64,000 nucleotides of DNA from Aquarana catesbeiana (lineage: Eukaryota > Chordata > Amphibia > Anura > Ranidae). The notes beneath the pieces are model-generated. The model was not told the DNA's origin. It was given only the letters and a program-made list of their open reading frames with translations, and did no database searches. Positions 40,968 through 52,665 of the stretch are shown piece by piece. The position numbers and the translations under genes are program-made. The first letter of the stretch is position 1; every line of letters begins with the position of its first letter. Where the stretch lies: positions 56,901,431 through 56,965,430 of the forward strand of contig NC_133328.1 of NCBI RefSeq assembly GCF_042186555.1, written 5' to 3'.

Positions 40968-41415
40968 CTAAAGCTGGCCATAGATGGCTCAAATATCGGA
41001 TGGATCAGCAGGTACCGGCCAAGATTTATTTATTTTTATTTATTTATTTCAAGTACTTATATAGCGCCGTCAATTTACGCAGCGCTTTACATATATATTA
41101 TACATTCACATCAGTCCCTACCCTCAAGGAGCTTACAAACTAAGGTCCCTAACTCACAGTCATACCTATACTAGTTCCAATTTAGACAGGATACAATTAA
41201 CCTACCAGCATGTCTTTGGAGTGTGGGAGGAAACCGGAGTACCCGGAGGAAACCCACGCAGACACAGGGAGAACATGCAAACTCCAGGCAGGTAGTGTCG
41301 TGGTCGGGATTCGAACCAGCGACCCTTCTTACTGCTAGGTGAGAGTGCTACCCACTACACCACTGTGAGATTCAAATCATGTATGGGTAGGCTGAATGTA
41401 CCAAAGTTAAACGTG
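40968..41415 (+). mobile_element. MITE of the GGCCATAGAYG family, split by a SINE
   Basis: The left part AAGCTGGCCATAGATGG to CCGGCCAAGATT and the right part GATTCAAATCATG to GTATGGACAGCTT are the ends of this family, separated by the SINE at 41027-41367. Confidence 0.75.
41027..41367 (-). mobile_element. V-SINE-like tRNA-derived SINE, full length
   Basis: On the minus strand it begins CACAGTGGTGTAGTGGG with an A box, then B box GGTTCGAATCC, then the central block TGGGTTTCCTCCGGGTACTC and CATGCTGGTAGGTTAATTG. It ends TATAAGTACTTGAAATAAA. The central block is the conserved domain of vertebrate V-SINEs (family knowledge). RNA polymerase III promoter boxes look good by eye. Confidence 0.9.
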
Positions 41416-41764
41416 TATGGACAGCTTAAGGTGGGAGGGGGGGAGGGGGGAGGAGGGAGGGGAGGACGAGGAGGGAGCATGAGGAGGGAGGGGAGGAGAT
41501 CCTGTTTACTTATAGCAGGTTAAACAGCACAGTGCTTGTGCCATCTAACCTGCCCCTCTGGAAGCTGTAAAATACCTGGCTGATTCTGCCAGATTCTGCC
41601 CTCCCCCCTGTAAACTGACCACAGTTTATTAAGGCTGTTGAGCCCTTACACCATGGTTAGTTTACCTGCCGCTGTGTCTCCTCTGTGCTCTCCCCCCTCC
41701 CCTCCCTGCCTGTCAGCTCGAGAGTCTGCGTCTCACTCTCTTCCCCCACCCCTGTAAAATTTCG
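41400..41764 (-). repeat. Purine-rich and dispersed repeat sequence
   Basis: A GGAGGG-rich block lies at 41405-41505, then reverse-oriented sequence shared with 31250-31470 (CACAGTGCTTGTGCC, TGGCTGATTCTGCC). Confidence 0.6.
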
Positions 41765-42122
41765 CTGCCAGACCCTTTTTAAGCTTCCATCCTGCACAGT
41801 ATAATTGTTTATTAGAAACAAAGCCTCTAAATGCCTTTTTCTGATGTATCTTCAGACAGGTCACGTGATTCCCGGCCACTCTGATACTCCGATGCAGGGC
41901 TACAGTGGGAGGAGCTGAGCGGGCAGCTCGGCGGTCACGTGACTCCCAGCTGACGTCAGAGGGAGAGCTTGGCTCCTCCTGCTGTAGCCCTGGATCGGAG
42001 TATTAGAGAGGCTGGGAGTCACGTGACCGGTCTGAAGATACATCACAAAAAATGTATTTAGAGTCTTCGTTTCCAATAAACACTTATACAGTGCAGGGTG
42101 GAAGCTAAAAATAGGGGGTTGG
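41765..42122. repeat. Long imperfect palindrome with CACGTG in both arms
   Basis: Arms of roughly 160-170 bp meet near 41945. Outer pairing is AAGCTTCCATCCTGCAC with GTGCAGGGTGGAAGCT; inner pairing includes TGATGTATCTTCAGAC and TCACGTGA on both sides. Confidence 0.88.
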
Positions 42123-42170
42123 CAGAAAATCAAAATGTAGGGTTACACACCCTTTGAAGTGCATCTAAAC

Positions 42171-43486
42171 CAAAATTTTAATATACTGCATTTTACCAGT
42201 ACTTCAATGTGGTGGTTGCATTTCTTTGCTTTTCGTTCACCGGTTTATCCTGCCAATACATATGTTAATTTTCAACTTTCATTAACATAGCTGTCCAGTA
42301 AAAGTGACAGTTGGAGGACAAACCATTTACCACTGACAGGGGTGATTACAATGATCAGCTGTTATTCATGTAAAACCTTTAAACTGCCTAAAAAGTGTTA
42401 GCTGGAGTAAAGCTGGGTATACACTAGAAGATTTTCAAATGAACATTCGCTCAAAAATTCTCAGTACATTTGATGGAAAGCAATTCATTTTTGTTTGCTT
42501 TTAACATTCGCTTTGAAGTGAATGGACTTAACTGAAGAAAAGCATATGTAGTTTTAGAAACTTGTTTGAGAAAAATGTTCCACTTACTTTTTCGAATTTT
42601 CTCATCCCTGCGTTCGAAAACAAACAAGTTCACTCCACTGATTGGAAAAATCAAATGAATGTTCGTAAAATGAAATAGTCTAAAGAAAATCTATGAGCAT
42701 TTACCCAGCTTTAGACTTTAATCACTTATGCAAGTCAATCTAAAATCAACCAGACCATCTAACACTACCCTCTTCAGACAACGCCGCTGTCCATGAGCGT
42801 CTCCATTGCTCCTCCATAGCTAGAAGAGACACTCAAGGACAGGAAGTGTGTTGCTGACCACATTGCAGGTGAAAAGAACAGAAAAAAAAGGCCCCAAAAA
42901 ATAGAAAAATAACGCAGCAACATATTATATTTTCATTTTTGGGTTTACAGTAGATACGCTTTAAGGCAGGTGAGTTCAGACAAGTCCAGAAGCAGACCTA
43001 AAAGCCCGTGCCCGTAGAAAAACAACAGATTTTAGGGCAGCTATAGGCAAGTTTGGGGGGGAAAAAAAATACCTTTCTTCATTAATGACTGGTTACTCTA
43101 GTGATCAATTTGCCTAGGCCAGACAGCTCAACAGCAGCATTTTCTTTTAATTCATGCAAGAAAATAGAAAATGTTTTTTAATAGTTGTGTTTTCCTATGG
43201 CTATTTTTATAGCAGAAATATATGGAACAACATTTTTAGGACCATGTATTGTTTTAAGAAGTTAGGCTTCCCCTATTCTTAAGCTAATGAACTTGTTGGA
43301 CTGGTTCACAAAGCTCAGGCAACAGGAAGTGATGTTGGCAGAGAGTAGGGGGAAGGGAAAAGGACTTGAAACACAGCCATATGATGGACACAAAGGAAGA
43401 AGAGAGTCTTTTCTGGCAGAACTCCAAGAAGCAAGGAGCAGTCTGGAGAGAAGGAATGCAATGCCATCACCAAGAAAAATCAAGTT
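42171..43486. other. Intronic sequence, no gene seen
   Basis: The part 42405-42710 (TAAAGCTGGGTATACAC near the left, TACCCAGCTTTAGAC near the right) is an inverted pair around 300 bp and is probably a MITE. No exon or transposon protein is recognised. Confidence 0.45.
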
Positions 43487-44024
43487 AAAGTAGAGCTATA
43501 GGCAAAAATATTTTTTTCATTTTGGATAGAGTAAGGGAGGGTTATAATGCCTGAAAGGTTTAGGTTTGCAATCCTTGTCCCATTAGGGAGATTAACCTTC
43601 ACTTCCTGTCCATTAGCTAAAACAGGGAGTGAGAGGAAATCCCTGCAAATGAAGGGAATATCTTGGGGACCCCAGATCACCAGAACCATTGTCCTCATTG
43701 GAAGATTTCCCCTGTACTACTTTCCTGCAGACATCCCAAAATTTGGGATTTTCAATAATGTGGTGTAGTGGTTAGAACTTTTGCCTAGCAGAACTAGGGT
43801 CGCTGGTTCGAATCCCATCAACCCTGTCTGGAGTTTGCATGTTCTCCCTTTGTCTGTGTGGGTTTCCTCCGGGTACTTCCGTTTCCTCCCATACTCCACA
43901 GACATGCTGGTAGGTTAATTGGATGGATCCGGTCTAAAATTGGTCTTTGAATGTATAAATGTGAGTTAGGGACCTTAGATTGTAAGCTCCCGGAGGGCAG
44001 GGAGTGATGTTAATGTACAATATA

Positions 44025-45745
44025 AACTAAAATTGAAAGGTTATTCCTGCGCTAACAGGTGTAAAATCAAATGAACAATACTAAGGAAAAGCTGCATGCA
44101 CCGAATCAGGTGCAGACCGAACCTTAAAAGGGACATAAATAAAATACTAGGTGGTGCTGCGCTAATCCTGGACACCCTCACTGAAAAACTTAGGGTGGTA
44201 ATAAATAACTAAAAAGTAGTGTAAACAATCAGGAAGTGTTGGCACCAGCCATAAAATAATCGCACTCATAAATAATATGTGCTAAAAACAAATAAATGTG
44301 GTATACGTAATCACTAAAAATATCTCATCATAAATAGTAGCATTAAATTAAGCATCAATCTGTATCTGTAATCATGTGCATAAATAGGTAAGCAATAGTG
44401 TAAACAATCATCAAATTGTATCATAAAATCTAAGTGACTCAAAATGAATACCAAGCAGATAACACGTAAAGTGCAATGGTGAAAAAAATGAAAAATAAAG
44501 AAATATAAATCAGTGCAATATTCAGAGATTGTCCGAATCTATGACAAGCAGTCTTAATAAGTAATGTGACTTGAATATTTTGGCATGCACCAAATGTGAC
44601 AGTAAGGAAAAGTCCTTTTTCAAATAATTGGAAGAAATAGCAATAGCGTCCTAGCATGCAACAGTCGCTCTGCGGTGCTTGAAATAAATCACACGGTGTT
44701 CAACTTCTTGTTAAAACACTTATGTAAGAGATGGCCCCTTACCTTAAGCCGTCGGAAATTGGAACAGTATTGTTGTTTTACATGTGAGTACCCTTGTTTT
44801 ACCTAATAAAGTTGCTGGTTTAAACAGTATCACACTATTGGGGCTCCCTGTGTTTTTTATATCCCCCTATACCACCGAGGGAATCACCCCCTGAAACTAG
44901 GACCGTGAGGATAGGTTTCTACACCCTAGGAGGACCCCCCCCAAAGATCCTTGGTCATATGCGCTTGCCCTATTGCCTTAAGGAGGACCCTTTTAAAGAT
45001 CCCTGGTTATATGCGTTTGCCCTATTGCCTTAAGGAGGACCCTTTTAAAGATCCCTGGTTATATGCGCTTGCCCTATTGCCTTAAGGAGGACCCTTTTAA
45101 AGATCCCTGGTTATATGCGTTTGCCCTATTGCCTTAAGGTAAGGGGCCATCTCTTACATAAGTGTTTTAACACGAAGTTGAACACCGTGTGATTTATTTC
45201 AAGCACCGCAGAGCGACTGTTGCATGCTAGGACGCTATTGCCATTTCTTCCAATTATTTGAAAAAGGACTTTTCCTTACTGTCACATTTGGTGCATGCCA
45301 AAATATTCAAGTCACATTACTTATTAAGACTGCTTGTCATAGATTCGGACAATCTCTGAATATTGCACTGATTTAGATTTATTTTTCATTTTTTTCACCA
45401 TTGCACTATGTCACTTTACGTGTTATCTGCTTGGTATTCATTTTGAGTCACTTAGATTTTATGATACGATTTGATGATTGTTTACACTATTGCTTACCTA
45501 TTTATGCACATGATTACAGATACGGATTGATGCTTAATTTAATGCTACTATTTATGATGAGATATTTTTAGTGATTACGTATACCACATTTATTTGTTTT
45601 TAGCACGTATTATTTATGAGTGCGATTATTTTATGGCTGGTGCCAACACTTCCTGATTGTTTACACTACTTTTTAGTTATTTATTACCACCCTAAGTTTT
45701 TCAGTGAGGGTGTCCAGGATTAGCGCAGCACCACCTAGTATTTTA
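44025..45745. mobile_element. Fold-back element with arms of about 611 bp and a 15-bp flanking duplication
   Basis: TTAATGTACAATATA lies on both sides (44010-44024 and 45746-45760), and the SINE reads through when the insert is removed. The arms are 44138-44748 and 45132-45747, nearly identical by eye. A unique 113-bp segment precedes the left arm. The spacer holds CCTAATAAAG and a 52-bp tandem repeat. No protein is encoded. Class is unknown; the duplication length suits target-primed insertion better than a cut-and-paste transposon. Confidence 0.85.
44928..45136 (+). repeat. Four tandem units of 52 bp
   Basis: Units start AGGAGGACCC at 44928, 44981, 45033 and 45085 and end ATTGCCTTA. The last three are almost identical; the first is more divergent. 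Confidence 0.95.
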
Positions 45746-46074
45746 TTAATGTACAATATATATGTAAAGAGCTGTGTAAATTGACAGTGCTATACAAGTA
45801 CCTGTAATAAGAAAAGAGGGCAAATAGAGAGGGTGATACTGCCCAACAGGGACACAAACAGCAATAAAAACTGATGGGTTTTTGAATCCCTCTCCCTTCT
45901 ATCGAAAACTAAAAAAAAAAAAAAAAAAAAAGGGGGAGAATGTTTCCTCTTTAAACTTTAAAGTGGTTGAAAAATCAGTAGTTTTTTTTTTTTTATCTTA
46001 ATGCATGCTCTGCATTAAGATTAAAAAAAAAAAACAAAAAAAAAAAAACTGTGTGCAGCAGGCCCGCTCAGCCC

Positions 46075-46425
46075 CTCCTAATACTTACCCGAGTCCCCTC
46101 TCGATCCAGCAATGTTGCAGGAGTGTCTTAACTGCCCAGGAGTTTCCCTCATTGGCTGAGCTGGCAGTGTGGTGCCATTGGCTCCCACTGCTGTCAAAGT
46201 CATTGAGCCAATGAGGAGGGAGAGGGGGCGGGGCCGAACCATGGCTCCATGTCTGAATGGACACACAGAGCAGCAGCTCGGCCCGGGTGCCCCCAAAGCA
46301 AGCCGCTTGCTGTGGGGGCACTCAGCAGGAGGGAGGGGCCAGGAGTGACAAAGAGGGACCCGAGAAGTGGAGGATCTGGGCTGCTCTGTGCAAAACTACT
46401 GTACAGGGCAGGCAAGTTTATTATT
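46075..46425 (+). repeat. GC-rich dispersed repeat (ATTGGCTCCCACTGCTGTC copy)
   Basis: It is the same family as 39700-40045, in the same orientation, from TACTTACCCGAGTCCC to ACAGGGCAGGCAAG. Confidence 0.82.
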
Positions 46426-46929
46426 TTTAAAGACGGTTTGTTTTTCTTTAAAAATAATAAACCTGAGACTTTAAGATCATTTCAAGTAACTGCTTAGTTT
46501 ATACCTATAGCTATTGCATACATTGCCCATGCTCATTTGCTAGGGAAGATAGATAGCTTGTGCATGTGTATATCATATGAATATTTTGTGATACTCTGTA
46601 TGTCGTATTCTTCTCCCAAAATTGTAGGTAGTTTGCAGGTACAGCACTTTTATTTAGTAAAACAAAGCACTGTAGATTTTTTTTTTTATTGCTTCCTTGC
46701 TTTTACAGAAAAGAACTTTAAAGAGACACAAAACAAAATCACTAAATAATCCTTTCATATGGAATGGCTTACTCATTCAACTATTGTGAAATTATTAGTG
46801 ACAGGTCCTCTAACTATAGGAGTATTGCACCAAGGACAATTGTCTAACTGGGGACTCATGAAAAAATTCCGTGGCACAAAGTGCCCATGATGACGAATTC
46901 TGAACAGATTTCACTTTTCTGACCGGAGT

Positions 46930-46962
<33 letters not shown>

Positions 46963-47554
46963 AAAAGCTTAAATATAATCTTCAGCAATGTGCTTCCATA
47001 AGGACCCCATCGCCAGTCCGGCACACATGCAGCCAAGGAGCAGTCCAGGGCACAGTAATGTACGAGTTATGATGCCACGTGGCATTAATTGCCTGAAACA
47101 CAAAGCAAACGTTTTTTTTTTTTCCCTCCCCGCGAGGACGATTATGTGAAATGCTACAAGTTATAAATCCAGTAACAAAAGAAGATATCAGATTAGCAAT
47201 GGAAACTTCATTGGATAGCCTTGCCCAGGCTAAGTGATAACTAACCCCGCCGCGGTGCCATATCAGACCGGAGACATGTGCCCGCTGCCAAGTACACTTC
47301 AAACCGCTCAAAAGCTTTTCTTGTGTGTGAAAGACTAACGCAGCAAACTGATTTCCAGATAATCAAAACTCTCAGCCCTGCTGGGGGGGGGCTTGTTCTG
47401 TACATCGGGAAAAACTTCAATCTTATATAAACTCAGGATAAGGGCAGATAATCAGGAGCTGCAACCAATCTGCTTCTATCTTCAGCTTGTTCAGCTGCTT
47501 CTGGAGCGCCCCACACATGGCAGGGCTGCCCTTCAGCGCAAAATCACATACCTG
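46426..47554. other. Intronic sequence with a candidate conserved element
   Basis: A poly-A tract lies at 46934-46961. The stretch 46985-47340 shows no similarity to other parts of the window and has an even base composition, so it may be a conserved non-coding element. No exon is found. Confidence 0.4.
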
Positions 47555-48412
47555 TATGCAATTTTTTTTCTTCAGGTCGGGGGCGCGCATGCGCTCCGCC
47601 GGCGATCCGCTTCTGCTGCGATTGGACACAGCAGGAGCCAGTCGGTCTGACGGACTCGATGTCTCCTGGGACCTGCCGATCATTCCCTAGGCAGACAGAA
47701 CGGCAGTCCGCCTATGAAGATGGAGAGCTTGTCTCTGCTAAGCAGGAACACAGATCTCTGTCTCCCCCCAGTCAAAGCACCTCCCCCACAGTTAGCAAGC
47801 ACTCCCAGGGAACACATTTAACCCTTTGATCACCCCCTGACATTCCTGACGTTAACCCCTTCCCTGCCAGTCTCAGTACAGTAACAGTGTATTTTTTTTA
47901 GCACTGATCACTGTATTAGTGTCACTGGTCCTCAAAAAGCGTCAGTGTCAGATTTGACCGACACAATGTCGCAGTTCCGCTAAAAATCACTGATTGCTGC
48001 TACTAGTAAAAAAAAAAAAAAATTCCATAATTGCATTCCAGTTTGTAGACGGTATAACTTTTGCACAAACCAATCAATATACGCTTATTGGGATTTTTTT
48101 TCTTTAACCAAAAACATGTAGCAGAATACATATTGGACTAAATTGATGAAGAAATTGGATTTTTTACATTTTTTTTTATTGGGCATGTTTTATAACAATG
48201 TAAAAAATGTTCAGTCTCTTTCTTGTTTATAGCGCAAAAAATAAAAACCGCAGTGATCAAATATCCCCCTCCCCCAAAAAAAGCCCTATATGTGGGGGGG
48301 GACATCAATTTTTTTGGGTACAGCGTCGCAGTTAAAGAAACGCAGTGCCGTATTACAAAAAATGGCCTGGTCATAAAGGGGGGTAAACCTTCCTGAGCTA
48401 AAGTGGTTAGTT
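47555..48412 (+). repeat. Dispersed repeat (AATCAATATACGCTTATTG family), longest copy
   Basis: It runs from a GC-rich start (GCGCGCATGCGCTCCGCC) through AACCCCTTCCCTGCCAG and ACCAATCAATATACGC to TGAGCTAAAGTGGTTA. The same sequence appears reversed at 60005-60690. It has no protein. Confidence 0.8.
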
Positions 48413-50584
48413 AGGCCCCCCAATCACATCTGAGCGATGCTCCCACATTGCATTTTTTTTGCAGCTTGCTTTCAGAATAGCACCCATTTTTTGAACAAGC
48501 CTCCCACTGCTACAAAAACCAGCACAGGTACCACATTTTGTCACTGAGCCAAGTGCGTTTTGTGACATGCATTTTTGTGCGATTTTTGCACATTTTGTTG
48601 TACATTTTTTCCCATGACTGCTACCCCCATTTGGAGTGCCATTAAGAAAAATTGTCACGCAAGCGCATTACACTTTTTAACCATTTTTTGCCCATTTGTG
48701 GAAACGAGGGCAGAAACAAAGGTTTCTGCCTGTGTTTCTGCTACACCCAGATGTGAACAGGACCTAAAGCTCCGAAAATAAAAAGATAAAAGCTGATTGG
48801 TTGCCATGCACAATTGCTCCAGATTCTATCTACTCCAGTTTTGATAAATTCCCCTCAGGGCCAATTCACACTATATGCGGTGACAAACAATTTCCCGCAT
48901 TGTAAAACAATTGCTTCCCATTTGTCCCATTTGCACTGTACTGCAGTGTGCTGTGCTAAAAGACACCAGGCCAAATCGCACTGCATTGTCAGGCAGCACA
49001 GCATATCGCACCATCCAACATTGCAGTGAATAAAGTGTATGTTTTGTATACTTCAAAGTTTTTTGGGTTTTTTAAAACAAAAAGGGGGCCATGCAACGCA
49101 GAGCTGTGAATCGCTGTCGTTCTGTGTTGCAGTGTGAATTTGCCCTCAATGTTACTTTGCCCATTGGGCATATATGGCTGCTCCCATGTACATACAAGGC
49201 ATTCCCACAGCCCTGGTTTACATATGTGCATTGTATTTGCACACGTGCTGCGGGTACAGCAGAGAAGTGAGAAATGTGAAACAAAGACGTTCCCAAACTC
49301 TTTTTTTTTTTTTTTTTTTAAATCATGCCGCACCTAACCGCATGGTGCTGTGGCACCATGCAGTTTGGCAGGCACAAAATCATGCAGCGGGTGCCAATGC
49401 GTTATAAACGAATGGCACCCCCTGTGTGTCTGCCAACGGGCAGCTTGTTTCTGTGCGAGTCGGGAGCACACGTGATTATGCACACGTACCCAACCTGCAT
49501 TATTGTAAACCAAATGTAAACGGACACATACCAAAACTTACAAAAATTTGGTCTGATCGCAAAAGGTTTTAAGCCCTAGGAATAGTTAAACGAATTGTCG
49601 AACCTGGCAGATTTGGTACGTCCATCATGATCTCTAATAAAAACATGCTGATATAACAAAACGAGACTTGTTTCCCAAATAAACCTCGATGGGAAATACC
49701 GGCCCTTGTAAATGAGCTGAACAATGGAAAGCGTGACACTTCTAGAAGTGAGAGAACACAAATGTACTAGATCGGCTCTTTCGGTGCCCAGCTGTGCCAG
49801 TCGGCAGCGGTATCTCTGCTGGTATTATTCCCTCCCAATGATTAATTACATCCTTTAAACTGTCATTAAACTAATTCACAAAAAACAAATAATCTCCGGC
49901 GTGGATGTGTACCACAAAACACGGAAATTTTTTATTTTTTTATTTTTTTTATTTGCAAGGAATCCACTTTGAAATATTGCTGCCGAGTTTATTTCGGGAG
50001 GACCAAGGGGGGACTGATGAGTTATTTTGTGCGATGAGTGAAAACGGCCTGCAAACAAACCGAGGAACACGCAGAAGACAAGAGGGGACCCCCAGATAAA
50101 AACTGATCACACAAGACAAGGAAACGGTTACAAGTCAGAGGACCCGCCACAATAGTTCAGAAAAGATCACACTATAGATAGGACCATATCTTAAAGCTGA
50201 ACTCCGGGTATAAGCTGTATTGCTTAGTCACATTGATCCAGCTTGGCACAATGGAAGTACGCATATACCATACCTGATTGCTGCTGGGGAAGCTGGAAAT
50301 TGCTGTAGTAGTCGGCGCTACTACAGTGTTAGCTACAATCTTCCATATCCTGCTCATGTTTGGTGGCTTCCCCTCTGCACACTGGCCACATGGGGTCACT
50401 AGCATGGCACTGCCACCATTCTTAGAACACCTGTGATTGGACAAGGTGGAGATTATGACATCACTATCCCTCCTCATCCAATCAGAAAACACCTTGTACT
50501 CCTTTAGAACAAAAAAAGCAAAAACAAATACAAGACATTCTATGGACAGCAGTGCCGAGCAACCCATTGACAATTTTTGGACTG
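48413..50584. other. Intronic sequence with MITE-like repeats and a candidate conserved element
   Basis: The part 48855-49150 (AGGGCCAATTCACACTATAT to AGTGTGAATTTGCCCTC) is an inverted-ended MITE. The part 49800-50060 (CAATGATTAATTACATCC, ATTAAACTAATTC) looks unique. The part 50195-50520 resembles 30000-30370. Confidence 0.45.
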
Positions 50585-50654
50585 GGGTTGTGCTATGGAC
50601 ATGGCATATCTTGATTTCAGCAAGGCGTTGGATACAGTTCCACATCATGATCTA

Positions 50655-51071
50655 AGGCCCCTTTCACACTGGGGCGGTTTGCAGGCGTTATTGCACTAAA
50701 AATACCGCCTGCAAACCGACCCAAAACAGCCACTGCTGTTTGTTCAGTGTGAGAGCCCAAGGGCCCAAGGGCTTTCACACTGAAGCGGTGCGCTGGCAGG
50801 AGAAGAAAAAAGCTCCTGCAAGCCGCATCTTTGGAGCGGTGAAGGAGCGGTGTATTCACCGCTCCTGCCCATTAAAATCAATGGGGCAGCGCGGCTATAC
50901 CACGCCTATAGCCGTGCTATGCGAGCAGTTTTAACCCTTTTTCGGTCGCCAGCGGGGGTTAAAACCGCACCGCTAGCGGCCGAATACCGCCGCAAAAACG
51001 ACGGTAAAACAGCGCTAAAAATAGCGCTGTTTTACCGCCGACGCCCCCACCGCCCCAGTGTGAAAGGAACC
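50655..51071. mobile_element. TTCACACTG-type MITE with TA duplication, complete
   Basis: The ends AGGCCCCTTTCACACTGG and CCAGTGTGAAAGGAACC are inverse, with TA at 50653-50654 and 51072-51073. The interior has many GCGGT/ACCGC words and the hairpin AACAGCGCTAAAAATAGCGCTGTT at 51008-51031. Confidence 0.9.
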
Positions 51072-51138
51072 TAATACAAAAGTTGTATAACCATTACGAA
51101 ACCCTTGGGTGGTTCCATGGAAATGCAGTTGGCTAAAG

Positions 51139-51650
51139 CAACCTTTTTCAACCAGGGTGCCCTGAGGTTTCTTCAGGGGTGCCTTGGCAAAATGCCTAAA
51201 AATTTCCCACAATTGTATGCAAGCCGGTGGATGGATGAAACCTGCTTTTTAGTTACACAAAGCCATGGGTTTTCATTGTACACCATTACAACCTTCTAGC
51301 TGCTGGCATCTTAATGACATCAGTTGATAAGGAGGATGTCAGCTGTCTGCTTATTATCCTTGTTTGACCCTCCCTTGCCTCTCTCCATCAGCTTTGGGGT
51401 CTCATTGGCTAAGCAATGGAGAAAAACTGAGGGGAAAAGAGAAACATTGGAATACTAGTCAGTACCAGTTTGCAAAAGTGTATTTGCTTTGGAAGAATAA
51501 AATCACCTCTAAATGTTGGGTGTCCTACGTGTATTAATGTTGCTGCATTATGTAAAACTATCAGAATAGTTTTTACATTTTAGAATGGGGCACCTCAAGA
51601 CTGTCCATAATTTTGGAGGGTGCCTTGACTGAAGAAGGTTGAGAACACTG
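51139..51650. mobile_element. hAT-like element, non-autonomous
   Basis: The left CAACCTTTTTCAACCAGGGTG and right CTTGACTGAAGAAGGTTGAGAACACTG are roughly inverse; the right end has the CACTG terminus. GGCTAAAG and GGCTCGAT at the borders could be a decayed 8-bp duplication. It contains AATAAAATCACC but no protein. Confidence 0.7.
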
Positions 51651-52309
51651 GGCTCGATGATAGATACCAGAGTGTGGTTGTAAATGGGGTTCATTTGGAA
51701 CAGGGACCAGTCACTAGTGGGGTACCACAAGGTTCTGTACTAGGTCCTGTTCTATGTAAGTGATATAAAAGGTTTGTTGGGTAGGGGATGTCTTTCTGCA
51801 GGGGTCACCAACAAGAAGAAGGAGGTTCTGATTCCCCTATATAGATCTTTAGTGAGACCTCGCTTAGAAAAAGGTATTGATACAATAGAGACAGGTTCAA
51901 TATGAAGCCAAGATCAAGAACACAGGAACATAGCTTCAAACTAGCAGAAGGAAAGTGCAAACTAATCTTAGAAGGTATTTTACTGAAAGGGTAGTTGGTG
52001 CTTGGAATAGACTTCAAGCAGAGGTTGTGAGTCAACAATAAGTGGATTCAAACATGCTTGGGACAAACATCTATACTCAGAAAAAAAAAAAAAAAAAAGG
52101 TTAACAAAAACCCAAAAAAACATGTATACATTTTAAAAAGAAAAAATGGTTCAGACTTGGACCAGTTGGTCTTTTTTTCTGCAGTCACTATGTTTCTATA
52201 GGCAAATGAACTACCAAAAAACCTACCAATTTTAAATGAGCGTTTTTCTGATTCAAACCCTAGACTCCAAATCTTTAAAGCGATATTAAAGCTTTGGTTT
52301 AAAAAACAA

Positions 52310-52665
52310 AAACAAAAAAAACAAACTTGTTATACCTGCTCTGTGCAATGGTTTTGAACACAGCAGCCCAGATCCTCCTCTTCGAGTCCCACACCGGCGA
52401 TCCTGGCTCCGCCCGCCTGCCGGGTGCCCCCATAGCAAGCAGCTTGCTGTGGGGGCACCCAAGTAGGTGCGCTCCTGAGCCACAACTCTGTTCATTCACA
52501 CACGGAGCCACGGCTCGGCCCCGCCCCTCCACCTCCTGATTGGCTCACTGGCTGTGATGGACAGCAGCCAATGGCTCCCACTGCTGTCAAAAGCCAATCA
52601 GGAGTGCAAGTTCCCAGACAAGCAAGGCTCTCGTAGACATTGCTGGATCGAGAGGGGGCTCAGGT
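52310..52665 (-). repeat. GC-rich dispersed repeat, reverse copy
   Basis: It is the reverse copy of the family at 39700-40045 and 46075-46425, from TTATACCTGCTCTGTGCAATG to AGGTAAGTATTGGGG. Confidence 0.82.

Larger units (their letters stand above)
43757..45812 (+). mobile_element. V-SINE-like SINE, interrupted at 44025-45745
   Basis: The head TGTGGTGTAGTGGTTAG (A box) and GGTTCGAATCC (B box), the central block GTGGGTTTCCTCCGGGTAC, and the tail TTGTAAGCTCCCGGAGG lie left of the interruption. The last piece, TATATATGTAAAGAGCTG to AGTACCTGTAATAA, is at 45761-45812. It is the same family as 41027-41367. Confidence 0.9.
43487..45905 (+). repeat. Dispersed repeat (CACTTCCTGTC family) split by a SINE and a fold-back
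   Basis: The left half, 43487-43756, runs to CAAAATTTGGGATTTTC. The right half, 45813-45905, resumes with AGAAAAGAGGGCAAATAGAG and GACAGGGACACAAACAGC-like sequence, as in the uninterrupted copy at 33985-34380. Everything between is later insertion. Confidence 0.75.
50585..52075 (+). pseudogene. CR1/L2-type LINE fragment, split by two DNA transposons
   Basis: Left piece: LDFSKALDTVPHHDL, the reverse transcriptase motif A region, up to 50652. Middle piece, 51072-51138, continues KLYNHY. Right piece from 51651 has VNGVHLEQGPVTSGVPQGSV, the motif B region, then LIPLYRSLVRPRLE near 51840 and VVGAWNRLQAEVV near 52000. The YxDD block is missing, so there is also an internal deletion. It is older than both insertions. 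Confidence 0.85.

Noticed and set aside
43757..43830. tRNA-like A and B boxes, and the same on the minus strand at 41310-41367
   Set aside because: No cloverleaf with an acceptor stem; the boxes are followed by the V-SINE central domain, so they are SINE heads.
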